A stretch of 64,000 bases of DNA from Carya illinoinensis. Taxonomy: Eukaryota; Streptophyta; Magnoliopsida; Fagales; Juglandaceae. Shown piece after piece: positions 11,476-22,791 of this stretch. Within the stretch, counting starts at the first letter, position 1; each line of letters opens with the position of its first letter. The stretch lies in the NCBI RefSeq assembly GCF_018687715.1, contig NC_056754.1, positions 11,255,501 through 11,319,500 on the forward strand, in the 5' to 3' direction. The notes under the pieces are model-generated. The model did no database searches and was not told the DNA's origin. It worked only from the letters and a program-made list of their open reading frames with translations. Both the position numbers and the translations under genes were made by a program.

Positions 11476-13450
11476 TAATATGGTTTGCTAGACCACCGTC
11501 TCCGTCTCCGCCTTCTCCATTTCTTTTCCCCCATGGAATTGCATACATACCCAGAATTATCAATGTAGCTTCAACAATACTGGAACGTAAGTATAAAACA
11601 TTACAAATAAAATTATTCCAAACTTTTTACCTTAATTATTTTCCCTAGACTAAAAGAATCACATACATACCTTCCCATGTATAAAGCATCTCCTAAAATG
11701 AGTAGGTCCCATAATGGCTACAATTATTGTGGCCAACGGTCTAAACGGTGTCATGAAAACTGGACCTTTTTTTCCTTATTGCCAACGTTTGAACATAAAC
11801 TGTAATTCCAAATATCACAACTCCCTGCAAAAAGACAGAGGAAGGAATTCATACATTATAGTTTGGAGCAAGAAGGGTGATGTTGTAGGAAATCACTATA
11901 AATAGAGAGAACGGTGACATTCAGAAGTATATATACATACATTATGGATTGGAGCAAGAAGGGTGATATTCCATGACAGTTTCCATGACGAAAGCTTTAT
12001 GATCCCAAATTGCTGTCATGATAGTGGAGAGAACAGTACCTGATAAACATGTCAATGATGTGAGAGTTATTGATGCCGGATACATTTGCATTGCAACTGT
12101 CTGCAATAAACATTTGTGTGTGTTAGTTATCACTCCTTTCGGCCTTTTTGTTGGGATCAGTCGAAATATTTAGGCAAATAATTAAGGCCTTGCCTATTTG
12201 ATCATTTGCGATTGAATGAATAACTTGCTAGAAAAAAAAAAAAAAAAAAAAAAAAAAAACTGTCATGAACAAATCGGCTGCTGAAACATTCAATTAAGGT
12301 GCCCAAAAATCGAATCAGACTCCTGCATGTACAATGTGAAATTTAGCATTAATCTAAGGAATTTCACATTGATTTTGGATCCTATATATGAAAGAAGATG
12401 TTACCATCAACTCTAAAACACCTGCAAGATGTAGACTGCTGACAATGAAATGTATGAAACCCAACCCCAAGCATCAAGGAGCCCTTTATTGAATCCTTGT
12501 CTAGGTACTGTAGTCTTGAGGAGTACTACGTTGTTGCGAGGATTGAGAATGGAAAGAAAGCAGCCTTGTATAAGGTCATGTGTTGCACCACCAAAGGCAA
12601 CAATAGTTCCCAATATCTTAGCTTGAGAACCACGCTTCAAAATGTCTAGTTTCTCTCCATTCTGAACATGCCAAAGAAAAATTTTGCAGCTCAAGAAGCG
12701 TAGAGATTATTTGTACAAGAAATGTCAAGCAATTACTTCAAAAGGGTAAAACTCTATTTTCTGCTTTTTGGTTTTGATTTTTGCACAAGTGGCAATAATA
12801 TAAGAAGTGGTAAGTGTTTTTTATTTTTTTTATACCTTTAGAACACGAAACATCCATTAAAAACTTTTTAGATTTTATGGAAACCGAAGGATCAATTTTG
12901 ATTAAATAGCAACATCGTAAACGGCCAATATCAATGGCACTCGAGAGCAAGAATCCAATATAGAAAGGATACATCTTGTTTTCCTCATTACCTGCACAAA
13001 ACAGCCCGAACAAAAATGACTGGAGTGTACAAAAGAGTACGTAAAAATGACTGCTCATAGAATTTTTGTTCTGATTAAACCGATGGGCAAGGATAACAGG
13101 AATATATAAGTTAAAATTAAGTTGCTAGCTTTGATGTTTTTATCCTTCACTCTTCTTTCCTTTTCGGTCAGATTGGAATTAGAAGTTAACCCAACAGGAC
13201 GGGATAGAGGATGCGAAAAGAAAAGAAAAAGGGGTGACCTCTCGAAGAGAAATGCGAGGAGAGCAGTAGAAAGAGTTCCAAAAGCGTATCCGTAGGTAAC
13301 AAGCACATAGCGAATCATGCCTTCGTCTAGAGAGACTTTGGAGAGTCGAGACTATGAAGTATCCTGCAAAGCAAAAATTAGGGAATATGCACTAGAAATA
13401 TAGTTTCAGCACTTCACACTGATGATCTCTTGATCCTGCTGATCTTCCAT
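11476..13450 (-). pseudogene. WAT1-related (EamA) transporter pseudogene, copy A
   Basis: The remnants align in order with the exons of the intact copies at 15007-17687 and 20954-24856. Exon 1 lies at about 13239-13450: the start resembles MEDQQDQE but soon hits a stop, and a frameshift precedes the segment IRYVLVTYGYAFGTLSTALL. Exon 2 is missing. Only the last ~30 bp of exon 3 survive, near 12998-13030. Exon 4 (about 12415-12665) has a 2-bp deletion at the ATLMTLY site and other indels. Exon 5 (about 11945-12105) frameshifts after DHKA. Exon 6 (about 11670-11830) carries extra bases. Exon 7 (about 11480-11590) has lost its frame. The many independent lesions indicate an old dead copy. Its order and spacing suggest it arose in the same tandem duplications as the live copies. 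Confidence 0.85.
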
Positions 13451-14343
13451 TTTGATCATTTCCGAACGAAATGACTTCACAAAATCCAAACATTCATGAT
13501 GCAAATTAATAATAATCGTAAGAAAAAATGTAACCATCTCCTAAGACTACACATCATACGATTTTTTTATTTATTTTTTTATTTTTTATCAAATGTGTAG
13601 TGAATGGATAATGAGTATAATAATGTGGTGTGGTGTGTGTGAGGATGATGAGTAACAAAGCTCTTTATATTTCAGATTAAGTAGTGTTTAATTATAAGTA
13701 TGAGGAACTTTAGTGGTTTACATACTTATCATCCCCTACTTAAGTATATATTCAATTGGAGAAATGATTTATTTGCACAGTCATATATTTGTGCTAGACC
13801 CGCATAATTAATTGAAAAAAATTAGACAAATTTGTGTCTAACATAAAATAATCCATTTTTAATTGTGGATCATACATTTTTTTAAAATGAACATACGAGC
13901 TTTATATTCTTTAAAATTGTATTTAGTAATACTCAATTTGTTAATATTTTTTCGATTAACATATATTTGTTTGATGGCCAGAGTACCTTGTTTCCTTGAA
14001 TGACCTTATACAGAACTGTGAGGTTTGTCGATCATCTAGCTAATTAACTCGGTATTATGCATAAACCTAAGAAAATTCTCAATATTTTTTAAGGTTCATT
14101 ACAATTGATTTCAGTCTTTATAGTGGAGGAGGCATAAAAGTCCTTTAAGTTATAATATTAAATTGGACAAAAAAATATGAGTAGAAATAAATATTTCAAC
14201 AAGATAGTGGCTTATGGACTTTAGGTATATATTCCCTTTTGAACAATCGATATGGTCCTCCACTTACTCTTCATCATGGGCCTTCGAATATCGTCTCGCA
14301 CTCATAATTATTCAAGTCCTAGACTACTTTATCCCAATTATTC

Positions 14344-14753
14344 TTACTTTTTTTTTTTTTTGGAAATAAACCTTCATTTTCTATTCACTATCAACTGGTA
14401 CAAAGTTTATCCTTATTGACAAAGCTAAACATCTCCTCAGGTACACTTTCTATCCACACACGTTCATCATTTACATTAAGTGAGTACCTAACTAGATTTT
14501 GAACTACCTTGTTACATTCTCTGTATATATGCTGTACCACCCAATCAGATTTATTTTTCAAAATCATTTTAATATCTTTAATCATTTGTCCATTCCATTC
14601 TTATTTATCTTCCCTACCATTCACAGCTTTAACAACTCCCAAAGCATCTCCTTCAAACTCCGCCTTTGCAAACCTAGGCCTGGGCCTTATAGTTGTGGGC
14701 GACTTTAATGGGCTGGGTTCCCCTTATATAACTGTTGACTTGGGTCAGCAGTC
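14344..14753 (-). mobile_element. 5'-truncated L1-type LINE, RNase H end only
   Basis: On the minus strand the segment encodes the end of a plant LINE RNase H domain: EFEGDALGVVKAVNGRED, a stop, then MIKDIKMILKNKSDWVVQHI and YRECNKVVQNLVRYSLNV. It finishes in a tail that reads as T-rich on the plus strand at 14347-14362. 'caattattc' at 14335-14343 and 'caattatcc' at 14754-14762 may be the target-site duplication. Confidence 0.7.
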
Positions 14754-14793
14754 AATTATCCAGCTGCAAACCTCAACCCGGGAGTCCGACCAT

Positions 14794-14824
14794 AAATAAA
14801 TCTTTTTTTTTTTTTAAATAAATC
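14794..14824. mobile_element. Poly(T)-only micro-insertion flanked by a 9-bp duplication
   Basis: 'aaataaatc' at 14794-14802 is repeated at 14816-14824, with 13 T between. It looks like a LINE- or SINE-machinery insertion reduced to its tail, but simple-sequence duplication is possible. Confidence 0.35.
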
Positions 14825-15006
14825 TATCCACTATTAGCACAAGGATATAAGTGATAAATTAATTAATTAAGTTACATCTTATATAATTATTGAATAAATA
14901 AAACTATATATAGTCTCTATCTAAAGCATCATTTTATGCATATAAGTGATTTAATTATAAATAATTAATACATGATCTCACTGAATAAATTTAAATACAT
15001 AATATA

Positions 15007-17687
15007 TTATTTTTCATGTTTGATTTCGATACCAGCAGCTTCGTCATGATCAGATATGGTTTGCTGGAACAGCTTGATCTCCGCTTTCTCCTTTTCTTTT
15101 CCCCATAGAGTGGCGTACAGACCAATAACAATCAATGTGGCTCCAATAATACTGAAATGCAAGCAGAGAATAATAGAAATTATAAATTACATTTTGTTAT
15201 AAATTTTTGGTAGCCCAAGAACGAACAGGATATAATTAAGTGCGTGCATACCTTCCCATGTATAAAACATCTCCCAAAATGAAGAGTCCCATAATGGCTA
15301 CAATTACTATGGCCAAAGGTCTAAAAGCTGTCATGAAAACTGGACCCTTTTTTCTTACCACCAACGTTTGAACATAAACTGTAATCCCAAATATAACAAC
15401 TCCCTGCCAATAAATCCTACACTTCAGATTTTTATAAAGAATCGCATGCAATAAATATGAAGATATCATGCATGGGGTATATACTGACATTAATTAATTA
15501 GAAGTAGATCATCATAATATTGTATATATACACTATAGATGGGAGCAAGAAGGGCGATGTTCCATGACAACTTCCAGGACGAGGCTTTATGATCCAAGAT
15601 TGCCGTCATGATAATGGAGAGAATAGCACCTGATAGGCAGGTTAATGACGTGAGAGTTATTGGTGCTGGATACATCTTTACTGTAATCGTCTGCATGCAA
15701 CAATAATCATATGTCATTAATTAATTATTATTGTATGATGATGATATTGATGATGTTAACATGCATGATGACCATAAATCATGACCTGTAAGATGTAGAA
15801 TGCTGACAGTGAAATGTATGAAACCACAAGTATCAAGGAGCCCTTAATTAAATCCTTGTCCAAGAGTAGTCTTGATGTGGTGGCTGCAGGGTGATCATGA
15901 ATATGAAAGGAAAGCACAGGGAGACCCTTGTATAAGGTCATCAGTGTTGCACCACCAAAGGCAACAATGGTTCCCAATATCTTGGCTTGAGAACTACGCT
16001 TGGAAATGTCTAATTTCTCCATCCTGATCAATGTCATGCATGTCAATTAAGCAAAATTTTTTATGGTCACCTCACACAAATAAAGCATCATGAGGACGTT
16101 ATTTGGGAACAATTGATCAACAAATATATATAACAATATAGACGTGATATTTCGAGAAATTAATTAATTAAAGGTTAAACTCTAATTTCAACTTCATAGT
16201 TTTGAATTTTTGTACTCTCTCTCTCTCTCTCTCTCTCTCGTTTTCTATTTATGTGATCTATTCTCCTATGTTTTCCCCCTTCCGTTGTCTATTTATGTGA
16301 TAAAAATTCACACACGGTACCACACCATGCGTTTTGAGAGGCTAGCTGCCGATCTTCTATAACCGATGCAAAGTTGCTTAGAAATAAAAAAGAATTTTGT
16401 ACATTTTGCATTAAAATAATGAGTGGTACATGATGGTTTTATTTTCCGTAAAAGAAATATTTCATAAAAATAAATTTATAAATTAATGTGTCTTGAAATG
16501 GTACGTACATTAAATTGTAAAATTATTTTTACAGTAAAGTAAAATTAGCATATGATCTCATGATTAAGCTATGCCAATTTGTAAGTTTAATTTTACAAAA
16601 ATTATATGTACATTTATTTTTACATATTTTTTTGTGTACTCTATTAATGTGACTGGTTGCATATTAAAAAAAATGATGCAACCAATCACATCAGTGGAGT
16701 ATGTAGAAAATACGTAAAAATAACTATATATAATATTACTCGATCATAGACTGACTTTCTCTTTACGCGTGCTTACATTACATCACTCATCTCTTAGTTT
16801 TTTAAATTAAAAATTCTATATGCAATCATTTTTGTCTACTTTTTTGCGCACTTTATTGATGTGATTAGTTGTGTATTAAAAAAAATTAATGCAACCAATT
16901 ATATCAATAAAATATACAAAAAATATATAAAAATAACTGTACGTAACATTACTCTAACATTACTCTAAAATGTAAAACCACGATAAGAGACACTATAATT
17001 AAATTGGAAACGCATGAAAGTAATTTGTGTCATTACCTACACAAAACGGCTAGGATAAAGGTGATTGATGGAATTAAGTTGGCCAACGCAGATGCAACAG
17101 CTGGTGAAGTGTATTCCAGCCCTGCGTAAAACAGTGTCCTCCCAAACACAGCTCTAAATTGAAAAGGGATAAAGGAATTAAGCTAAACTTTGTTATGCCT
17201 ACTTGATAAAACTAGAGAACAGGTTCTGCAGGTATGAGCAGCCCATGGCCTATTTAATTCGCATAAACTTACCCCAGGAGGCCCAAGAAGAAGACATTTC
17301 TTAAGATCGCTACGCTGAGTTTGCTGTTATTGTTCCTGCAAGGGAGTGTACAAGGGAGCTAGTGTCAGAGCGGAATAAGTTGACAGAACAGATTGGAAGA
17401 ATGCGAAAACAATGGAAGAAGAAAAAGAAAAATGGTAACCTTTCGAAGAGAAATACGAAAACAGCAGTAGCAAGAGTTCCAAAAGCGTGTCCGTAGGCAA
17501 CAAGCACATAACGACTCATGCCTTTGTCGAGATAGATCTTGGAGAGTATGTTGTATCCTGCAAAGCAAAAATTAGAGAATATGCAATACATATATTGTCT
17601 CAACTCTTCACACACCTCTCCCTTCCTGCTGCTTCCTCTTCCATCTCTCACACGGCCGGTACTCTCTTGTTCCTGCTGATCTTCCAT
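15007..17687 (-). CDS. WAT1-related protein (EamA/DMT-superfamily transporter), copy B
   Basis: Seven exons in minus-strand order: 17687-17440, 17335-17273, 17153-17037, 16023-15786, 15690-15532, 15403-15252 and 15151-15007. They give 373 residues with all junctions in frame. The start MEDQQEQ is the first ATG of the frame and matches the start region of copy C. Residues ~35-165 form the first EamA half (LRQYMYCIFSNFCFAGYNIL, GMSRYVLVAYGHAFGTLATA, LEYTSPAVASALANLIPSIT). Residues ~210-345 form the second (LIKGSLILVVSYISLSAFYI, APITLTSLTCLSGAILSIIM, VQTLVVRKKGPVFMTAFRPL, GATLIVIGLYATLWGKEKEK). Plant WAT1/UMAMIT proteins have about ten membrane spans and move auxin, amino acids or related solutes at the plasma membrane or tonoplast. 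The substrate here cannot be inferred. The tail is charged and cytosolic-like. Intron 3 is long because of repeat insertions. Confidence 0.92.
16215..16239. repeat. (CT)n microsatellite in intron 3 of WAT1 copy B
   Basis: About 12 CT units lie in the intron between exons 3 and 4. Confidence 0.9.
16608..16741. mobile_element. Foldback MITE, first of two in WAT1 copy B intron 3
   Basis: The element is a near-palindrome. 'attaatgtgactggttgca' on the left is mirrored by 'tgcaaccaatcacatcagt' on the right around an A-run, with outer arms 'tttttacatatttt' and 'aaaatacgtaaaaa'. A second, diverged copy lies at 16819-16957. Confidence 0.65.
16819..16957. mobile_element. Foldback MITE, second copy in the same intron
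   Basis: It has the same palindromic plan as 16608-16741 ('gatgtgattagttgtgtatt', A-run, 'aatgcaaccaattatatcaa') and the same 3' flank motif 'gtaacattactc'. It lies about 80 bp from the first copy in direct orientation. Local duplication or two independent insertions are both possible. Confidence 0.6.
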
Positions 17688-17974
17688 TTTGGTCCTTTCC
17701 CAGCAAAATATGACTTCACATGAATCTCCAAAGCTCTACATACACACTTTCACAACATTCTGTTTTAGTACCTCTCCCACCATGCCAAGATGATTGGCAT
17801 ACTAGAACTCCACGTCTTTTTGTCGCTTCTTTTATGAAAAATAATCGTTGGTGCTAGATTCCATGTAACTTTTTGGTTCAGTGGAGTTGCCTGATTCATC
17901 TCTCCCAATTATTGGATAAAAACATAATTTAAAAAGAAAAAATAAAAGAAAAGAAACTGAGGATAAGTTAAAAA

Positions 17975-18133
17975 TATAATTACAAGTATAATTGTGCATT
18001 AATCTGTACATTAATATGATGTGATTGGTTAAAAAGTAGATTTTATTAAAAACAGTGTTAATTTAAATTTTAAGTATGAATAAATCAGTATTGATACATA
18101 AATTAATCCGCAACTATGTTTGTATGTAGTAAA
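17975..18133. mobile_element. MITE, copy 1 of a family also at 31206
   Basis: The tips 'attacaagtataattgtgca' and 'tgtttgtatgtagtaaaact' are roughly inverted. The core 'gtgattggttaaaaagta' and 'gtgttaatttaaatttta' is shared with 31206-31372 over the full length. Confidence 0.6.
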
Positions 18134-18263
18134 ACTCTAAGTTATATTACTTTTTGGTTAAATGATAATTTTATTGCTTCATCATGAGCTACCTGGCCTG
18201 TCACCATAAATTTCTGATTTGTGACTAGACTACCATTTATCACAGAGCCGTGCTATTCTGTCA

Positions 18264-18492
18264 ATCAGAGTGTACCGCTCAATCGGACTGTTAGGCGGCT
18301 GCTTCTTCTTCTTTTTTCTATTTTTTTATTTTTTTATAAATATTTTTTAGATTTTTTAATAAATTTAAATATTTTTAAAAATTAATAAAAATACATTTAT
18401 ACACTTAAAATTATTTTGTTAATTGCTAAATTAAAAAAAAATCTTCCTAACAGTACACTTGAATGGCACCGCTCAGGCGGCACACAAGTATT
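18264..18492. mobile_element. MITE-like element with 'taccgctcaa' inverted ends
   Basis: The left end 'gtgtaccgctcaatcggact' is answered at the right by 'gaatggcaccgctcaggcgg'. The interior is AT-rich and non-coding. A related but shorter-tipped copy is at 25945-26155. Confidence 0.4.
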
Positions 18493-18907
18493 TGTCTTTA
18501 TCATAACCTTTCTATCATGTGTAAATACGTACGTGTCATGACGGTGTCTATGGAATATTTAGTAAACAGGATCACAGAAAATATTTTGTGGACTATCGTT
18601 CATGGCCATCAATTTCACATCCAAACCATAGGATAAAAAGAAAAAGAGAAAAGCGTGTTAATACTAAAGATGGATAGGCCTGCATATCCTATATTATCTA
18701 TATCTAGTATTAGCATTATTATTTATTTTCAGTAGTACGTCTTTGCAAGTAGGTCTTTGGCTTTCAAATTCTCATTATTTTTAGCCAATATTCTGGAAAA
18801 CATTACGTACATGCATGTTATTTTTAGCCTACATATATACTTTTCATAATCTGCATGATCTTGCTCTTCATGGGCCATCGATCGAATATCTTTCTTCTAA
18901 ACTATCG

Positions 18908-20122
18908 TACATACCATCCCCATATATAAAGCATCTCCTAAAAGCTATCAACCTAAATAATTCATCCCTTTTTTTTTCAGATTACTAATTTTGACTCGCA
19001 AAAGCTCTTTATATGATCTCTCTACGTTCATAATTTCTTTCTCTGTTTCATAATTCGGAAAGAGAGACGTATATAATGGATCGGACCACCTGTGTAAATC
19101 TCGGACCACATGATTACATTCTGCATGAGACAACAACTTTGCGAAGATCAAAACTTAATTTGTTCATTATTTAAATGAATTAATGTCGTAACCACATTTC
19201 CCGTTCAATGGCCCAACATCTGTTTTTTCATTAACCAATACAAAAATAAAGATCATAAAAGCAAATTTCGAAGTCTTAATCCAATAGTCTCCTCAAAGCC
19301 CAACGTACAGAATCAGTTCCTTTCAACCAATTAAACACCCCCCAGGATCGAGTCCGAATCAGCCACCACGACGTCCACTTTCATGGCAGTGAGTTGCTTA
19401 TGTGGGTGGTCCTTTGCCACCAGCTTTGACTGCTGGGGTGTTCTCGAGTATAAATCTTATTTTTTATTTTTTATATGTTTAAATATCTTTAAAAAATAAA
19501 AATTACAATAACAAACTAAAAATCATTTCTTTAAAAGTAAAAAATAAAATTTTTAAAAAAATTTAAATACATGAATAGTCAAAATGAAAAATAAACTCAT
19601 GAGGCGTAGTAGTATTTTTCTGCTTATATACAAACTACAGAGTGCAATGTCTCATTGACAATATTAATTGCGGATATCTCAGTTTAAAGTTTGAACAATG
19701 TTAGATATAGTTTTAATACGTATAAGTTTAATATATTTTTATTTGAAATATAGTGGGGCTTATAAATAAAAATTGAATTTTTTTAATAGGTTTTAAATTT
19801 ATCTATTTTTTTTTCAAAAAAAGTACATAAAATTTATATATCTTAAGACGGTAGAAATCATTTTCTTTAAAATTTAGATTTGAGCTCATCTTTCAAAATT
19901 AGTGTACGTATATTTCAAATTAAATTGGCGTGAAGAAGGCTTGAGGTCAGAAAATCCAGCATAACGGAAGACAGAAAAAACAAAAGCTAGACCAGCTGTT
20001 TTATGCGTTATCATCTAGGAGAAACTGAAAGGTGATGGATGTAATTAAGTTGCCCAAAGCAGATGCAACAGCTGGTGAACTAAATTGAAAAGTGAGTAAT
20101 TAATCAAGGAATTAAGCTAAAT
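18908..20122 (-). pseudogene. Scraps of a further WAT1-related copy (copy D)
   Basis: Two islands match the transporter exons. 18908-18944 matches the 3' end of exon 6 and its donor (compare 21170-21205, 'catgtataaagcatc' region). 20030-20122 matches part of exon 3 plus intron 2 of copy B (compare 17060-17185), with a deletion of about 60 bp. On the minus strand the order exon 3 then exon 6 is correct, so the islands are probably the remains of one gene. Everything between them is repeat-like, including the block 18955-19410. Confidence 0.6.
18955..19410. repeat. Duplicated block, uninterrupted copy (partner at 26165-31115)
   Basis: Shared landmarks with the partner include 'taatttctttctctgttt'-like sequence, 'gattacattctgcatgag', 'cttaatttgttcattatt', 'catctgttttttcattaacc' and 'attaaacaccccccaggat'. 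Here they run without the ~4-kb interruption found in the other copy. There is a 67-residue minus frame at 18948-19151, but the partner does not keep it, so it is probably not coding. Confidence 0.75.
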
Positions 20123-20953
20123 GCACTCAATGCACTTTTATCGATCCTATTCACTTATATACCCATCAAATATATAAACGAATTAGCGAGATCATGATAG
20201 AAATCATACATTGTGCAAAATCAATTTTGCGATTTCATGTAATCTAACAATTGTTTGACCAAATGTTCAATCAATCTTTAGACAATCTTAAGCTATGGGG
20301 CAAGGTTGTTCATACACGACAAGCTGCGAGGTCATGACTCATGGGTCAAAATAAACACTTGGTGTACATAAATTTTATGGACGTGTTTCACCGCAACTCA
20401 CGCATAATCACATGTAATCAAATAGTAGAGTAGCTTGAGGGTTCTGGAGAACATCTCTGATGCTTAAGTCAGTGATTACGATGGAAAACTCTATTTTTAC
20501 TACCAATGAATCATATGATATTTACATGCTTGGATTCTCTACATATATAGAGCCTGTGAGACTTTTGTTATTATGTGATAGTAAACTTATCCCCTATTCG
20601 AAACTCAAGTCCTAAGGTGAAAGGCTTATCTATACTCAAATGATAAGATAACTTTCCTTAACCGAATGACTTTCAGACAGTTATTCTTTCGATAGTTAGG
20701 ATGGACTAAACTCTGAGAGTGGGCCAAGTTCTCAGGGGATCATGGGTTAGTAGCCTGACTGGTAACCTAGGCCCACTGGTTATCCCAATAAGCCTCGTAA
20801 TGTATCATGCATGTATTAACTCTGCATCATTCACGTAACTTGATCCTTTTGCATGCGGGTAAGAAATTCAAGAATGAAAAGTTACACGTTCTTATTGAAC
20901 AAATAGAACTTAAGTTTCTAATAGGAAACCACAATGCATTTAAATACTTAACT

Positions 20954-22747
20954 CTATTGTTTTACTTCCTTAATTTCAATAACTTCTTCAGTTATGGTTT
21001 GCTGGAATCGCTTCTGATTGGCTTTCTCCTTTTCTTTTCCCCATAGAGTGGTGTACAAACCAAGAACTATCAATGTAGCTCCAATAATACTGAAATGCAA
21101 GTAGAAAATACCACAATAAAATCCATTTGGTAGACCAAAAGCTAGCAAGTATATATTCATCTATCAATGTACATACCTTCCCATGTATAAAGCATCGCCT
21201 AAAATGAGCAGTCCCATAATGGCTACAACAATTGTGGCCAATGGTCTAAACGTTGTCATGAAAACTGGACCCTTTTTTCTTACTACCAACGTTTGAACAT
21301 AAATAGTAATTCCAAATATCACAATCCCCTGCCAAATGAGAAAAAAAATGTTCGAAATTTAGATTTTCAAGAATCACTATATATAAAGATGAAGATATGG
21401 GGTGACATTTAGAAGTATACACTATAGATGGGAGCAAGAAAGGTGATGTTCCATGACAACCTCCATGAAGAAGCTTTATGATCCAGAATTGCCGCCACGA
21501 TTGTGGAGAGTATAGCACCCGATGTGCAAGTTAATAATGTGAGAGTTATTGGTGCCGGATACATTTTGATTGTAATTGTCTACAATAATCATGTCATCAT
21601 GTCAATTATCACTTTGTTCCCTTCTATATATACATAGGAGCTAACAATATAAATATTTAGACAAAGAGAGGCTTGACCTACTTCATTTGTGATTAAACTA
21701 AACAGTTAATGGAAAACAAAAACAAAGAATGCCAAGTATCAGGCCAATCCTTGGCATGTGGTGTCATGTAGCTTACTAAAACATTTAAAATAGAAACATA
21801 AAAAAGTAGAGATCAGAATCTAGGATTTTAGTCTTTATCTTTTCATATTTTCAGGTGCCATTTTATTCTGAAGATATAATTTTAAAATTTCTCAAATTCT
21901 TTTAATAAGTCACGTGACATTACATTGTAGTGTCACATCATGAAGACAAAGTGAGTGATATAAATTAGGGGCATAGTCGCATACTCTTGACCCAAATCCA
22001 TAACACTAAATCAAAATTTTTGAATTCTGCTTTGACTTTATGATATAACTAAAATGGATCCAACTGAAGCTCATAAACCGATCAATGTTGGTCAATTTTG
22101 GATTAGAAATGCCAAAACAATCCAACTTTCAAGAAATTAAACTATTCATCCCCTGTAAGTACTTAGAATTAGGGGTGCTACTCTCACCCTTGAATGAGTG
22201 AGCCCTTGTCCTTCCCCCCATTCTTGTAGGGAATAATTTGGGCACCCAAACCCTAGCATTGTGGGCAGGTGCCCCCATCCAAATGCTAGAGGCAGATTGG
22301 CCCACACAGCCATCTGTCCAACCCTGCTCACCACCCACCGATGGTGAAAAAGTCTACAGATCCAAAACCAAAACTAGAAAAATAATTGAAAAAAAAAAAA
22401 TTAAAACCAACCAAAAATGAAAACAACCCAACAGATCTATCATCTAACAGTTACAAATACCAATCAAAAATTAACTTAAAAAAATTACAACTTTATGTTT
22501 CCGCAAGACCACGACGTAGTTATGGGTCTGAGTAAAGAACCACGGCCACAAATGGCCATGGGTCTCTTTGCAAAATCCATGGCCATGCTATGGCCCATGG
22601 AGGAGGAGAAGAAAAGGATAGGAGATTGGAGAGAACGACAGAGGGAAAGAGAGAGAGGAGATTTTTGCAAAAAATTTAGGATTTTGTTTTCTTTATATAG
22701 CACTCAGCCAAACATCAAAATGACATTATTTTATTAAAGAAAATAGT

Positions 22748-22791
<44 letters not shown>

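Larger units (their letters stand above)
13451..15006. other. Intergenic DNA between copies A and B
   Basis: This is AT-rich spacer without a gene. It holds a LINE fragment (14344-14753) and a poly(T) micro-insertion flanked by 9-bp repeats (14794-14824). Nothing else recognisable was seen. Confidence 0.6.
17688..20953. other. Intergenic DNA between WAT1 copies B and C
   Basis: Apart from the two MITEs, the duplicated block and the dead WAT1 scraps listed separately, this stretch is AT-rich with no credible frame. The first ~150 bp upstream of copy B (17688-17840) should hold its promoter and 5' UTR. The region 20123-20950 shows no recognisable feature. Confidence 0.6.

Noticed and set aside
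18948..19151. 67-codon minus frame (AKLLSHAECNHVVRDLHRWS)
   Set aside because: The duplicated copy at 26165-31115 does not keep the frame, and no family is recognised.
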